A stretch of DNA of 64,000 nucleotides from [Clostridium] symbiosum (GTDB taxonomy: Bacteria > Bacillota > Clostridia > Lachnospirales > Lachnospiraceae), in contig CP143946.1 in NCBI GenBank assembly GCA_036419695.1, positions 1,324,001-1,388,000 of the forward strand, read 5' to 3'. Below, in pieces: positions 8,899-18,116 of this stretch. The notes under the pieces were generated by a model that worked only from the letters and a program-made list of their open reading frames with translations, searched no databases and had not been told where the DNA came from. Position 1 is the stretch's first letter, and the number at the start of each line of letters is the position of its first letter. A program made the translations under genes and the position numbers.

Positions 8899-9843
8899 AT
8901 GGAAAAGAAATTTCGTGTTGGCGTAATCGGTACAGGGGCAATCGCCCGGATTGCGCACCTGCCGGTTCTGACGGCCAGGGAAGATGTGGAGCTGGCCGGC
9001 GTGATGGCGAAACATCCGGAAAATGCAAGAAAGGCGAAAGAACGGTATGCGGCCGGACGTGCGGTGGAAACGATGGAAGAAATGATTGGACTGGGGTTAG
9101 ACTGTGCCTTTGTCCTGTCGCCTAAGACGGAACATCCCCTTCAGGTGAAAATGCTACTGAATGCCGGGATTGACGTGTTTTGTGAAAAACCGCTTGCCAT
9201 GACGCTTCGGGAGGCGGACGAGATGGCGGATCTCTCCGTAAAAACGGGAAGAAAGCTTATGGTGGGCTTTAACCGCCGTTTTGCCCCGGTGTACCGGAAA
9301 GCGAAGGAGGCATACGGGGAGCTGGTCCCGGACGTAATAGTGGCACAGAAGAACAGGCCGGCTTCAGAATACAGGGCGACACTTGAAAATGCGATCCATA
9401 TGGTGGATTTGATGAGATATCTGAGCGGAGAGTGTGTAAAAGTGGACGCCTGCGCCAAATTTACTGATCCGTATTATGAAACGCTGGTGACGGCCCAGCT
9501 GCAGTTTGAGAATGGGACGGTCGGACTGCTGGCGGCCGACCGGTCATCCGGCCAGTGGGTGGAGACAATGGAAATTCACGGCCACAACAGAAGCGTTTAT
9601 GTGAATTCTCCCGACAGCGTCACCGTAGTCGACGGGGAGCAGTCGCATACGACTCAGATGACGCCCCTGGCCATGGGATGGGCGAGAGTGGAAGACAAGC
9701 TGGGATTTGAGCCTGCTGTGGCGCATTTCTTCGACTGCCTGAAAACGGGAAAAGAACCGCTGACGAATGCACAGGACGCTTATAAGACCCACGAGCTGAT
9801 GCACCGGATTTTAAAGGCGGCCGGACTTCCGGCGCTGGACTAG
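8899..9843 (+). CDS. Gfo/Idh/MocA-family oxidoreductase 1
   Basis: 314 residues: an N-terminal Rossmann domain (GVIGTGAIARIAHLPVL) and the family's CEKPLAMT motif with the conserved Lys, then the C-terminal alpha/beta domain. Family members oxidise or reduce a sugar or inositol hydroxyl with NAD(P). I prefer the second ATG (8899), since GGAGGA is 8 bases upstream of it but only 2 from the ATG at 8893. It follows the TRAP permease by 13 bases. Three divergent paralogues in one island suggest successive or alternative oxidations of one sugar. The substrate is unknown. Confidence 0.88.
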   Translation: MEKKFRVGVIGTGAIARIAHLPVLTAREDVELAGVMAKHPENARKAKERYAAGRAVETMEEMIGLGLDCAFVLSPKTEHPLQVKMLLNAGIDVFCEKPLAMTLREADEMADLSVKTGRKLMVGFNRRFAPVYRKAKEAYGELVPDVIVAQKNRPASEYRATLENAIHMVDLMRYLSGECVKVDACAKFTDPYYETLVTAQLQFENGTVGLLAADRSSGQWVETMEIHGHNRSVYVNSPDSVTVVDGEQSHTTQMTPLAMGWARVEDKLGFEPAVAHFFDCLKTGKEPLTNAQDAYKTHELMHRILKAAGLPALD

Positions 9844-9855
9844 GGAGGTGAAGGA

Positions 9856-10770
9856 ATGTTTCGTATAGCAGGCCATACGATGGGAACACCGGAATATACG
9901 GTCACGGAGGCGCTTGAACTGTTTCACCGCATTGGACTGGAAGGGGCCGAGATCGTTGTGCAGGATGGCTACAGGAGTGGGATTCCGGAGGACTGTACCC
10001 GGGAGCGCCTACAGGAAATAAAAGAGGCATCGAAAAGACTTGGAATCCCTATTATCTGCCTGACGCCCTACAATTCCCGGTTTAATGACCTGGACAGGGC
10101 GGTGAGAGACAGGGAAATAGAGGGGATACGCCGCGTGATCGGCTATGCCCGGTATCTGGGGGCCGGATACATTCGAATTTACGGCGGAAACTTTATGGGA
10201 AACGAAAGGGATGAGACGGGAGAAAAACTGGCGAACCTGATACGGAGCATGAGGATTCTGGGAGATGAGGCCGAAGAGGCGGGGGTTAAGCTGGTGATTG
10301 AAAACCATTTTAACACAATGACGGTTTCGGCCGCAGACAGCATTAAAGTATCCCGGGAAATTAACCATCCGTCCGTCGGAATCCTGTATGACCAGGCAAA
10401 CCTTACATTTACTCAAAAAGAGGATTACAGGGAGGCGATCCAGGCGCAGGCGGAAAAAATTTACTATATGCACGTAAAGGATCTGGCCTTCAAGGGGGAG
10501 AACAGGGAATTTGTATCTTCCGACGTCTCCCACCCTAAAGAGGAGGAACGCAATGTAGTCACGCGCATTGTCGGGGAAGGATGTCTCGACTGGCCGGGGA
10601 TTCTTACGATGGTAAAGGATTATGGGTATGAAGGATGGCTGTCGTTGGAATATGAGAGGCGCTGGCATCCGGACGATATACCGGATGCTTCGGTCGGAAT
10701 GAAGAAATCGGCCGATTACCTGAGAGAATTCATTGGATTGCTGCAGGATAAAAGAAGCGGGCAACCGTGA
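9856..10770 (+). CDS. Sugar phosphate isomerase/epimerase-type TIM barrel 2
   Basis: 304 residues of the xylose-isomerase-like barrel fold. Candidate metal ligands: Glu in LVIENHFNTM, Asp in GILYDQANLTF, His in YYMHVKD and Glu in LSLEYERRW. GGGAGGTG is well placed before ATG 9856, and the gap to the preceding oxidoreductase is 12 bases. An oxidoreductase followed directly by such a barrel is a recurring pair in inositol, keto-sugar and glycoside catabolism. It is longer than, and clearly different from, the barrel gene at 3653. Its reaction (isomerase, epimerase or 3-keto-glycoside lyase) cannot be decided here. Confidence 0.85.
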   Translation: MFRIAGHTMGTPEYTVTEALELFHRIGLEGAEIVVQDGYRSGIPEDCTRERLQEIKEASKRLGIPIICLTPYNSRFNDLDRAVRDREIEGIRRVIGYARYLGAGYIRIYGGNFMGNERDETGEKLANLIRSMRILGDEAEEAGVKLVIENHFNTMTVSAADSIKVSREINHPSVGILYDQANLTFTQKEDYREAIQAQAEKIYYMHVKDLAFKGENREFVSSDVSHPKEEERNVVTRIVGEGCLDWPGILTMVKDYGYEGWLSLEYERRWHPDDIPDASVGMKKSADYLREFIGLLQDKRSGQP

Positions 10771-10861
10771 AGTCATCGGATAGATAAGACAACCGTTAAC
10801 CGTGACGGTGAGGAACCGTTAATGGAACAATGAAATAGGAATAGAAAAAGGAGGAAAGAAA

Positions 10862-11980
10862 ATGAGAAAAAGTAGACAGTTGGCAGCCCTTACTATGAGC
10901 GCCGTGATGATGGCGGCGGCTCTTACCGGATGTCTGCAGGCGAAGGAGACGCAGACACAGGCGCAGACAGAAGCAGCGGCGGAGGCGGGGGAGACAGAGA
11001 CGAAAGAGACGCAGGCGGGACAGACCGGTGCCGAAAACCAGGGCGGCACGGCACAGACGGTGGTGAAATATTCGGTGACGTTTCCGGCTACCGGTACGCA
11101 GGCGGACGGGGCAAACCGTCTCGGAGAACTGATCAAAGAATGTTCCGACGGCAGGCTGGCGATGGAATTTTATCCGAGCTCCCAGTTGGGGGACAAGATT
11201 CCTTCCATGGAAGGGCTGAGGACAGGAACGATTGAGATGACGGAGTGTGCGGCGACTGATTTGTCCAATTACAGTACGGTCTGGTCGGTGCTTTCCCTTC
11301 CGTACCTCTGGAGAGACGCCGAGCAGGCGATTGGAACGCTGACCGATCCGGAAGTCAGGGCCGTACTCGAGGCCGATGCGGAAGCGCAGGGATTTGTCAT
11401 TATCTCCTGGTGCAATTTAGGCTCCAGAAGTGTACTGAATACGAAACATCCGATTAAGAAACCGGCCGACATGAAGGGACTCAGGATCCGTGTTATGGAG
11501 GATGCGATTCTGGCGGGCACAATCAATGCAATGGGCGGATCCGCCACTCCGATGGCCTGGAGCGAAGTGTACACGGCCCTTCAGCAGGGAACGATTGAGG
11601 GACTTGAAAATTCAGCTCCGGTTATTCTTGCCAATGGGATGGAAGAAGTGGCAAAGTACTACTCCCTGACGGAGCAGTTCATTATCCCGGACCCGACATT
11701 TGTCAGCAAAGTATGGTTCGACAAACTTCCGGCAGAGGATCAGGCGGCCATAAAAGAGGCGGGTGAGAAATTTACCGATGCCTGGAACAACGAGATCTGG
11801 TCAAATGCGATGGAGAACGCGATGAATGAGATGGAGGTAAAGGGCGTCGCCATCAATGAGGTGGACAAGGATGCATTTGTTGAATCGGTTCAGCCGGTAA
11901 TCGACAGTTTCCTTTCCTCGGCCGATGACGGACAGAAAGCCCTTTATGAGCTGATTATAAAAGTGAGGGAAAAATATTGA
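10862..11980 (+). CDS. TRAP transporter solute-binding lipoprotein (DctP family)
   Basis: 372 residues. The signal peptide ends in a lipobox (ALTGC, Cys24), so it is probably membrane-anchored outside the cell. A Gln/Thr/Glu/Ala-rich linker (about 25-68) leads to a full DctP domain. Family features include LGDKIPSMEGLRTGTIEM and the Arg-containing MKGLRIRVMED region, where the conserved Arg usually binds the ligand's carboxylate. That favours an acidic sugar or other carboxylate substrate, an inference from the family. AAGGAGG precedes the start. Confidence 0.94.
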   Translation: MRKSRQLAALTMSAVMMAAALTGCLQAKETQTQAQTEAAAEAGETETKETQAGQTGAENQGGTAQTVVKYSVTFPATGTQADGANRLGELIKECSDGRLAMEFYPSSQLGDKIPSMEGLRTGTIEMTECAATDLSNYSTVWSVLSLPYLWRDAEQAIGTLTDPEVRAVLEADAEAQGFVIISWCNLGSRSVLNTKHPIKKPADMKGLRIRVMEDAILAGTINAMGGSATPMAWSEVYTALQQGTIEGLENSAPVILANGMEEVAKYYSLTEQFIIPDPTFVSKVWFDKLPAEDQAAIKEAGEKFTDAWNNEIWSNAMENAMNEMEVKGVAINEVDKDAFVESVQPVIDSFLSSADDGQKALYELIIKVREKY

Positions 11981-12969
11981 GGCAGGCAGGAGATTTAAAT
12001 CTGGCGTTTATAGGAGCCGGCCATTGGCATGTCCCGCTCTATCTGGAAGGGGTGGAGCGGGAAAATCTGCACGTTTGTGCGGTCAGTGATCCGGACTATA
12101 ATAAGGCGGAAATAATTGGAAAACGGCTGGGCTGCCGTGTATATACCGATTATGAAGAGCTTCTCGACAGGGAACGGCCGGACTTTGTGTTTGCCTTTGC
12201 GCCGCATAATGAGATGCGGCCGCTGGCCCTGGAATTAATCAGAAGACAACTCCCGTTTTCCATTGAAAAACCGCTGGGCCTGAATGAAAAAGATGTGGCG
12301 GTGGTTCTCAGGGAGGCGGAAAAAAACGGTGTGTTCTGCGCGATTCCCTTTGTGTGGAGGCACAGCCCGTTTATCCGGCAATTCCGGGAGAAGGTGAAGG
12401 CGGAGGATATTCTACATCTGTCATTCCGCTTTATTGCGGGACCGCCGTCCAGATACGTGGAAACCTCGCCATGGATGCTCCGGAAAAAATGGGCGGGTGG
12501 AGGCTGCATGACGAATCTGGGAGTGCATTTTATTGATATGGCCCTGTTTTTGACCGGTTCCGACACAGGGGAAGTTCTTGGAAGCGGATATCATTATGAT
12601 TCAAAATATGATATTGAAATTTATGCATCTTCACTGTGCCGGCTGTCGAGCGGTGCAACGCTTTCCCTGGAAACGGGCTATGCTTTCCCGATGGATGGGG
12701 AAAAACGCGACAACCGGTGGAACATTGTCACAAAGAATGGATATTATACCCTGGGGGACGGCTGCTTTGAGAAGCGTATTTACGGAGAAAAAACGGAACG
12801 CATCATGATGAGTACGGACAGCGATGTGTATTATGGGACATTTGTCATTGATTCGTTGAAGGCGTATCTGGCCGGAGAAGAACCGGCAGCAGGGCTTAAG
12901 CAGATGTATAACACGAGAAAACTGCTGGATGCGATGAACCTGGCCGGCTGTTTCAGGCAGAATCAATAA
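11977..12969 (+). CDS. Gfo/Idh/MocA-family oxidoreductase 2
   Basis: 330 residues, Rossmann start FIGAGHWHVPLYLEGV and an IEKPLGL motif with the conserved Lys. The start is TTG overlapping the DctP stop (TTGA), so the two are translationally coupled. The N-terminal GAGHWH variant and the loop WMLRKKWAGGGCMTNLGVH set it apart from the other two paralogues here. Likely an NAD(P)-dependent sugar dehydrogenase acting on the imported compound. Confidence 0.87.
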   Translation: MRQAGDLNLAFIGAGHWHVPLYLEGVERENLHVCAVSDPDYNKAEIIGKRLGCRVYTDYEELLDRERPDFVFAFAPHNEMRPLALELIRRQLPFSIEKPLGLNEKDVAVVLREAEKNGVFCAIPFVWRHSPFIRQFREKVKAEDILHLSFRFIAGPPSRYVETSPWMLRKKWAGGGCMTNLGVHFIDMALFLTGSDTGEVLGSGYHYDSKYDIEIYASSLCRLSSGATLSLETGYAFPMDGEKRDNRWNIVTKNGYYTLGDGCFEKRIYGEKTERIMMSTDSDVYYGTFVIDSLKAYLAGEEPAAGLKQMYNTRKLLDAMNLAGCFRQNQ

Positions 12970-13082
12970 AAACGGCCGGTACCTTCCTGACGCGAAGACG
13001 GTGCGTACGGCACCGGAGGCATAGCGCACTTAACGGCACGGTACATGACGCAACAGCACCGGAACGGGGGGAAATTAAGAAG

Positions 13083-14291
13083 ATGAAAACCGTAGTAATA
13101 GGATTGGCCGGAACCGGCTGGGCCGGGGCCATGCATGCCACAGGTTACCGCAAAGTATATGGAATTGAATGCCGTTTGAAGACAGTCTGTTCTCTTGAAG
13201 AGGACAGGAAAAAATTTGCAGACCGATATGGATTTGAGCATTCCACGGATTGCTTTGAGGAACTGCTTAATGACCGGGAAATCCAGGTTATTGATATCGC
13301 GACTCCTCCGTCCCTCCACAAAAGGATGATAGAGGCTGCCCTGAAAGCCGGAAAACATGTGATCTGTGAAAAGCCGGTTACCGGATATTTCGGCAGCGGG
13401 GAGATTTTGCAGGAAAAGACAGGGGAAGTCCCGAAAGACATCATGTTCCAGACCGTCCGTCTTGAGCTTGAACAGTTGGAACGAGTGGTGGAAGAGTCGG
13501 GCTGCCGCTTTTTCTATGCCGAAAACTGGATTTACAGTCCGCCCTTTGTTAGAATGGTGGAACTGATCGGAAAAAAGAAGACAAAACTTCTCTCTATCGA
13601 AGCCAGAACCGGCCATAAAGGCTCCCATGCCCCGCACGCCGCATACTGGTGTTATAACGGCGGAGGCGCAATGATAAGACAGGGCACCCACCCGGTGGCC
13701 GCCGCTCTCTATCTGAAGCGGAAAGAAATGGAGGCCCGCGGCGAACGTTACGGAATACGTTCTGTACTGTGCGACGTCTCAACTGTTGTCCAAAACGCGG
13801 GGGAGAGAGGGAGAATAGCTTCCCTGCCGGTGGATGTGGAGGACTGGGGGCAGCTTATTATCACATTCACCGATGGAACAAAAGCCACTGTCACCGCAGG
13901 TGACATCTTCCTGGGGGGCATCTTAAACAGCATGACCGTCTATGGAACCGACTGTACTTTCCAGTGCAACATGACGCCCAATGACCTCCTGGAAGTATAC
14001 CTGGGAGATGATTCGGGGGTGGAAGAGGAAGAAATCATGGAGAAAAACGACCGGAACCTCGGCCATCAAAAAGCCCTGGTAATCGAGGAGACACTCCGGG
14101 GCTATACCGGCCAGCTCCAGGACTTCCTGGAATGCACGGTCACGGGAAGACCTTCCGAGTCCGGTTTTCAGCTTGCAAAAGAAACCCTGCTTGTAATCTA
14201 TGCGGGCTACTGCTCGGCCGGGCAGGGGAAAAGAATCGAATTGAAAGACGAAGACTTTGCCGGAAAGCAAAACGTCATTCTGAGTCCGTAA
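13083..14291 (+). CDS. Gfo/Idh/MocA-family oxidoreductase 3
   Basis: 402 residues, longer than the other two. Rossmann start GLAGTGWAGAMHATGY, motif CEKPVTGYF with the catalytic Lys, and a substrate-domain stretch HAPHAAYWCYNGGGAMIRQG. It ends the plus-strand operon, with a 113-base gap before it and a GGGGGGAAA ribosome-binding site. Codons are GC-richer toward the 3' end than in its neighbours. Its role would again be oxidation or reduction of a cyclic polyol or sugar. Confidence 0.87.
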   Translation: MKTVVIGLAGTGWAGAMHATGYRKVYGIECRLKTVCSLEEDRKKFADRYGFEHSTDCFEELLNDREIQVIDIATPPSLHKRMIEAALKAGKHVICEKPVTGYFGSGEILQEKTGEVPKDIMFQTVRLELEQLERVVEESGCRFFYAENWIYSPPFVRMVELIGKKKTKLLSIEARTGHKGSHAPHAAYWCYNGGGAMIRQGTHPVAAALYLKRKEMEARGERYGIRSVLCDVSTVVQNAGERGRIASLPVDVEDWGQLIITFTDGTKATVTAGDIFLGGILNSMTVYGTDCTFQCNMTPNDLLEVYLGDDSGVEEEEIMEKNDRNLGHQKALVIEETLRGYTGQLQDFLECTVTGRPSESGFQLAKETLLVIYAGYCSAGQGKRIELKDEDFAGKQNVILSP

Positions 14292-14349
14292 GTCAGGTCC
14301 AAAGTCAAAACAATAGCTGAAATAAGAATCAAAACAACAACTAACCGTC

Positions 14350-14399
14350 AAATCGGGACTGAAGATGCCTGTCACACTCTGCATCTTCAGTCCCGATTC
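14350..14399. terminator. 18-bp perfect hairpin after the sugar-catabolism operon
   Basis: AATCGGGACTGAAGATGC pairs perfectly with its complement across a 12-base loop, 60 bases after the last oxidoreductase stop. No long T-run follows. It probably terminates the operon. The inner 12-mer GGGACTGAAGAT resembles the tips of the large palindromic elements at 28.1 and 56.2 kb, in the opposite orientation. Confidence 0.55.
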
Positions 14400-14532
14400 G
14401 TCCTGTTATCAAAGAAAAATTTCACCACCCTCCCAATCCCACAACACCCGGTAACCCAACAGTGGCCTTGACCATACGCCCACAAACGTCCTCATTTTTC
14501 AACATAACTTTCCCACATTGCAGTTTTATTAA

Positions 14533-14550
14533 CAGGTGTCTTGTCACATG
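14533..14550. promoter_or_regulatory. Candidate NiaR operator over the nadA -35 box
   Basis: CAGGTGTCTTGTCACATG is an imperfect palindrome (12 of 18 positions symmetric; pattern CAnGTGnC-nn-GnCACnTG). It overlaps the -35 element of nadA. NiaR-type repressors control NAD synthesis genes in Firmicutes, and a niaR-like gene lies 9.4 kb away. The assignment rests on position and symmetry. Confidence 0.5.
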
Positions 14551-14569
14551 ATTTAAAATATGCTATACT
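14541..14569 (+). promoter_or_regulatory. Predicted promoter of nadABC
   Basis: TTGTCA (14541-14546), 17-base spacer, TATACT (14564-14569). It is the only good sigma-A-like match upstream of nadA and gives a leader of about 105 bases. Confidence 0.7.
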
Positions 14570-14680
14570 GTTGCGAGTGCGGTTCAAACAGGCAGTTTTA
14601 CCAGACGCGGTGAATGCCCGGTGCCAGATTCGCCGCACATCAGGAAAGACCGCTTTGGACGCGGCAGAATAGAGGAGCGT

Positions 14681-15583
14681 ATGACAAAACAGGAAGAGAT
14701 AAACCAATTAAAAAGGGAAAAGGATGCAGTGATTCTGGCTCACTATTATGTGGAGCCGGAAGTGCAGAAGATTGCTGACTATGTGGGAGATTCTTTTAAT
14801 TTGAGCAGATACGCCGCCGGACTGGCGAATCAAACGCTTGTTTTCTGCGGCGTTTCATTTATGGGAGAGAGCGGAAAGCTTTTAAGCCCTGAAAAGACGG
14901 TGCTGATGCCTGATGCGCATGCGGACTGCCCGATGGCCCATATGGTGCAGAAGGAAGAGATAGAACAGGCGAGAAACAGGTATGAAGACCTTGCGGTGGT
15001 CTGTTATATCAACTCAACGGCGGAGATCAAATCATGGGCCGATGTGTGCGTCACGTCCGCCAACGCCGTACAGATAGTGAAAAATCTGCCAAATAAAAAT
15101 ATACTGTTTATCCCGGATAAGAACCTGGGACGTTATGTGGCGGAACAGGTCCCGGAGAAAAATGTGATTCTGGTTAAGGGATTCTGCCCTGTCCATGAAC
15201 AGATGAAAGTGATGGAGATTGTGAAGCTGAGGAAGGAGCATCCGGATGCGAAAGTGCTGGCCCATCCGGAATGCAATGAAGCGCTGTTAAAACAGGCGGA
15301 TTACATAGGCTCCACCACAGGAATTATAAATTACACTGCAAAGAGCGACGCGGATGAGTTTATTATAGCAACGGAAATCGGAGTGCGCTATGAACTGGAA
15401 AAGAAAAATCCTGGAAAAAGATTCTATTTTCCCGCAACCGTGCCGGTCTGTGCCGACATGAAGAAAATAACACTGGATAAAATTATCAATGTGCTGAAAA
15501 CAGGTGACAACAAGGCCGGAGTCCGGGAGGACCTTGCCGCCCCTGCGAAAAAAACTTTGTCTAGAATGCTGGAACTGGCCTGA
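14681..15583 (+). CDS. nadA: Quinolinate synthase
   Basis: 300 residues, normal for NadA. It condenses iminoaspartate with dihydroxyacetone phosphate to quinolinate, using a [4Fe-4S] cluster. Three cysteines in the expected contexts would hold the cluster: VFCGVSFMGES, HPECNEALL and VPVCADMKKITL. The active-site start DAVILAHYYVEPEVQKIADY is present. I start at ATG 14681 (AGAGGAG just upstream); a GTG at 14621 would add 20 atypical residues. It is first gene of nadABC, and a possible NiaR site overlaps its promoter. Confidence 0.95.
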   Translation: MTKQEEINQLKREKDAVILAHYYVEPEVQKIADYVGDSFNLSRYAAGLANQTLVFCGVSFMGESGKLLSPEKTVLMPDAHADCPMAHMVQKEEIEQARNRYEDLAVVCYINSTAEIKSWADVCVTSANAVQIVKNLPNKNILFIPDKNLGRYVAEQVPEKNVILVKGFCPVHEQMKVMEIVKLRKEHPDAKVLAHPECNEALLKQADYIGSTTGIINYTAKSDADEFIIATEIGVRYELEKKNPGKRFYFPATVPVCADMKKITLDKIINVLKTGDNKAGVREDLAAPAKKTLSRMLELA

Positions 15584-15601
15584 TAAAGAGGGGGAATAAC
15601 A

Positions 15602-16819
15602 ATGGTGAAACACATTTACTGTGATGTAGTGATTGCCGGCTGCGGAGTGGGCGGACTTTACACGGCGTTAAGCCTGCCGCGGGAACAGAAGATTGTAATG
15701 CTGTCAAAGGAGGGGATTGAAAACTGCGATTCCATGCTGGCACAGGGAGGGATCTGCGTGATGCGGGATGAGGAGGATTTTGAACCCTATTTTGAGGATA
15801 CGATGAAAGCCGGGCATTATGAGAACCGGAAAGAGAGTGTGGAAATCATGATCCGTTCCAGCAGAGAGGTAATTGATCATCTCGTGGAGCTGGGAGTACG
15901 GTTCGACAGAAATCCCGACGGAAGCTTAAATTATACACGTGAGGGGGCACATTCACGCCCCAGGATCTGTTTCCATAAGGACATTACCGGAAAGGAAATT
16001 ACAGGCGTGCTGCAAAAACACGTGAAAGAGCTTCCGAATGTGATGATTTTGGAATACACGGCCATGACGGATATTCTGGTGTCTGACGGAAAATGTACCG
16101 GTATGTCTGCCCGGACGGCGCAAGGTGGCACACTTTATATCCATGCGGACGATACGGTTATGGCTACGGGAGGGATCGGCGGTCTTTATGAACACTCGAC
16201 CAATTACCCGTGCCTCACCGGCGACGCGCTGGCGGTTGCAAAGAAACACAGAGTAAAGCTTGAGCATCTGGATTATGTGCAGATTCATCCGACCAGCCTA
16301 TACAGCGATAAAACGGGCCGCAGTTTCCTGATATCGGAATCGGCCAGGGGAGAGGGAGCTGTGCTTCTGAACGGCCGGGGTGAACGTTTTGTAAACGAAC
16401 TCCTGCCAAGGGACGTGGTCTCTAAGGCAATTATGGAGGAGATGGAGAAAGAGGGAAGCCGCCATGTCTGGCTGTCCTTTGAACCAGTCGGAGAAGAAGT
16501 GATACGGAGCCATTTCCCCAATATCTATAAGAAATGCCTGGAAGAAGGATATGATATTACGAGGGAGCCAATTCCCGTTGTGCCGGCTCAGCATTATTTC
16601 ATGGGCGGAATCCATGTGGACTGCGATTCCAGAACGACGATGGATCACCTGTATGCAGTCGGGGAGACAAGCTGCAACGGCGTCCATGGGAGAAACCGAT
16701 TAGCCAGCAACAGTTTGCTGGAAAGTCTTGTATTTGCAAAAAGGGCCGCTGTGAAAATCACGGAAGGCCGGAAGGGGAGTATGAGTTATGAATCCAATTA
16801 CCATACAGCTTGCTGCTGA
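15602..16819 (+). CDS. nadB: L-aspartate oxidase, short form
   Basis: Flavoprotein that makes iminoaspartate for NadA. FAD-binding start GCGVGGLYTALSL, then MLAQGGICV, an HSRPRICFHKD-type substrate loop, and the C-terminal FAD motif NRLASNSLLESLVFAKRA. At 405 residues it lacks the C-terminal helical domain of about 530-residue NadB proteins. The gene overlaps nadC by 32 bases, so the end looks natural rather than broken. In an anaerobe the electron acceptor is presumably fumarate or another compound rather than oxygen (known for the family). Confidence 0.93.
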   Translation: MVKHIYCDVVIAGCGVGGLYTALSLPREQKIVMLSKEGIENCDSMLAQGGICVMRDEEDFEPYFEDTMKAGHYENRKESVEIMIRSSREVIDHLVELGVRFDRNPDGSLNYTREGAHSRPRICFHKDITGKEITGVLQKHVKELPNVMILEYTAMTDILVSDGKCTGMSARTAQGGTLYIHADDTVMATGGIGGLYEHSTNYPCLTGDALAVAKKHRVKLEHLDYVQIHPTSLYSDKTGRSFLISESARGEGAVLLNGRGERFVNELLPRDVVSKAIMEEMEKEGSRHVWLSFEPVGEEVIRSHFPNIYKKCLEEGYDITREPIPVVPAQHYFMGGIHVDCDSRTTMDHLYAVGETSCNGVHGRNRLASNSLLESLVFAKRAAVKITEGRKGSMSYESNYHTACC

Positions 16820-17642
16820 CAAATACATCCGTCTTGCGTTGGAGGAAGATATCAACAGTGAGGATGTGACGACTAATTCCGTAATGCCAGAGTATAAAAA
16901 GGGCGAGGTACAGCTTATCTGTAAGGAAGACGGTATTATCGCCGGACTGCAGATATTTGAACGCGTATTTACACTGCTTGATCCGGAAACCGAAGTAATG
17001 TTTGACGTGAAGGACGGCGATGCCGTAAAAAAAGGGCAGCATCTGGCTACGGTAAGTGGAGATATCAGGGTTCTCCTCTCCGGCGAGAGGACGGCGCTCA
17101 ATTATCTTCAGCGCATGAGCGGAATTGCCACTTACACCAATATGGTTGTAAAGCTTCTTGATGGAACAAAGACAAAGCTTCTGGATACGAGAAAAACGAC
17201 TCCCTGCATGCGGATTTTTGAAAAATACGCGGTCCGGGTCGGCGGTGGTAACAACCACAGATACAATTTGTCGGATGGAATTCTTCTGAAGGATAATCAC
17301 ATCGATGCAGCGGGAGGCGTTAAGCAGGCAGTGGAGGCAGCCAGGGCGTACGCTCCTTTTGTACGGAAAATTGAGGTGGAAACAGAAGACCTTGAGATGG
17401 TGAAAGAGGCGGTGGAATCCGGGGCGGACATCATCATGCTCGACAATATGACACCGGGACAGATGGCGGAGGCCGTGCGCCTGATCGGAGGCCGTGCGGA
17501 GACGGAATGCTCCGGCAATATTACAAAAGAAAATATCAGGGCCATTGCAGACACGGGCGTGGACTATGTGTCCAGCGGAGCGCTGACGCATTCGGCGCCG
17601 ATTCTGGATATCAGCCTGAAGCACCTGAGGGTTTTGGAATAA
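16788..17642 (+). CDS. nadC: Nicotinate-nucleotide pyrophosphorylase (quinolinate phosphoribosyltransferase)
   Basis: 284 residues, full length. It converts quinolinate and PRPP to nicotinate mononucleotide. Family motifs: ALNYLQRMSGIAT, LDTRKTTPCMR, EKYAVRVGGGNNHR, ILLKDNH and the C-terminal DYVSSGALTHSAP. It overlaps nadB by 32 bases, completing nadABC, and strong hairpins follow the stop. Confidence 0.97.
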   Translation: MNPITIQLAADKYIRLALEEDINSEDVTTNSVMPEYKKGEVQLICKEDGIIAGLQIFERVFTLLDPETEVMFDVKDGDAVKKGQHLATVSGDIRVLLSGERTALNYLQRMSGIATYTNMVVKLLDGTKTKLLDTRKTTPCMRIFEKYAVRVGGGNNHRYNLSDGILLKDNHIDAAGGVKQAVEAARAYAPFVRKIEVETEDLEMVKEAVESGADIIMLDNMTPGQMAEAVRLIGGRAETECSGNITKENIRAIADTGVDYVSSGALTHSAPILDISLKHLRVLE

Positions 17643-17723
17643 ATCAATATCATGCCGGACTACCGGTTCGTTTTTTGAAAGAAATAAAATAACAGCCGGT
17701 TTAAAGCCGGCTTAGAAGTCTGC

Positions 17724-17777
17724 GGGGCTGCCGCAGCAGCTGTATTGATAATAGCTGCTGTGGCAGCCCTGTTTTGT
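17724..17777 (+). terminator. Terminator of nadABC
   Basis: GGGCTGCCGCAGCAGCT pairs with AGCTGCTGTGGCAGCCC, followed by TGTTTTGTT. A smaller AGCCGGTTTAAAGCCGGCT hairpin precedes it. From here to the gltS promoter (17778-18012) the DNA is AT-rich with no gene I can support. Confidence 0.85.
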
Positions 17778-18012
17778 TAAGCGGTAACAAAAAGTCTGTG
17801 AAACACTTCTGCGGCTGATAAAAAATCCATGCACCCACGTACCATGTGGAAATGTGAAATTGACTTCAATAAAGGACTTGAATCAATCGAGACTCATTTT
17901 AGATTTGTCAGATATCAAGCGGAATTTTCTTTAAATATAACAGAATACAATCGAAAAACGACATGGAAAATAGTGAAAAACGTGGTTGAATGAAAAAAAT
18001 GGTAAAAATTCA

Positions 18013-18041
18013 TTGACAAGAAAATTTATAAATGATATAAA
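18013..18041 (+). promoter_or_regulatory. Predicted promoter of gltS
   Basis: TTGACA (18013-18018), 17-base spacer, TATAAA (18036-18041), 75 bases before the start codon. Confidence 0.7.
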
Positions 18042-18116
18042 TAAAAATAGATTAGGACATAAAATAAATAAGTCCTAAAATAGGCGCCTGATAAAATGAA
18101 AAAGGAGATAATGAAA

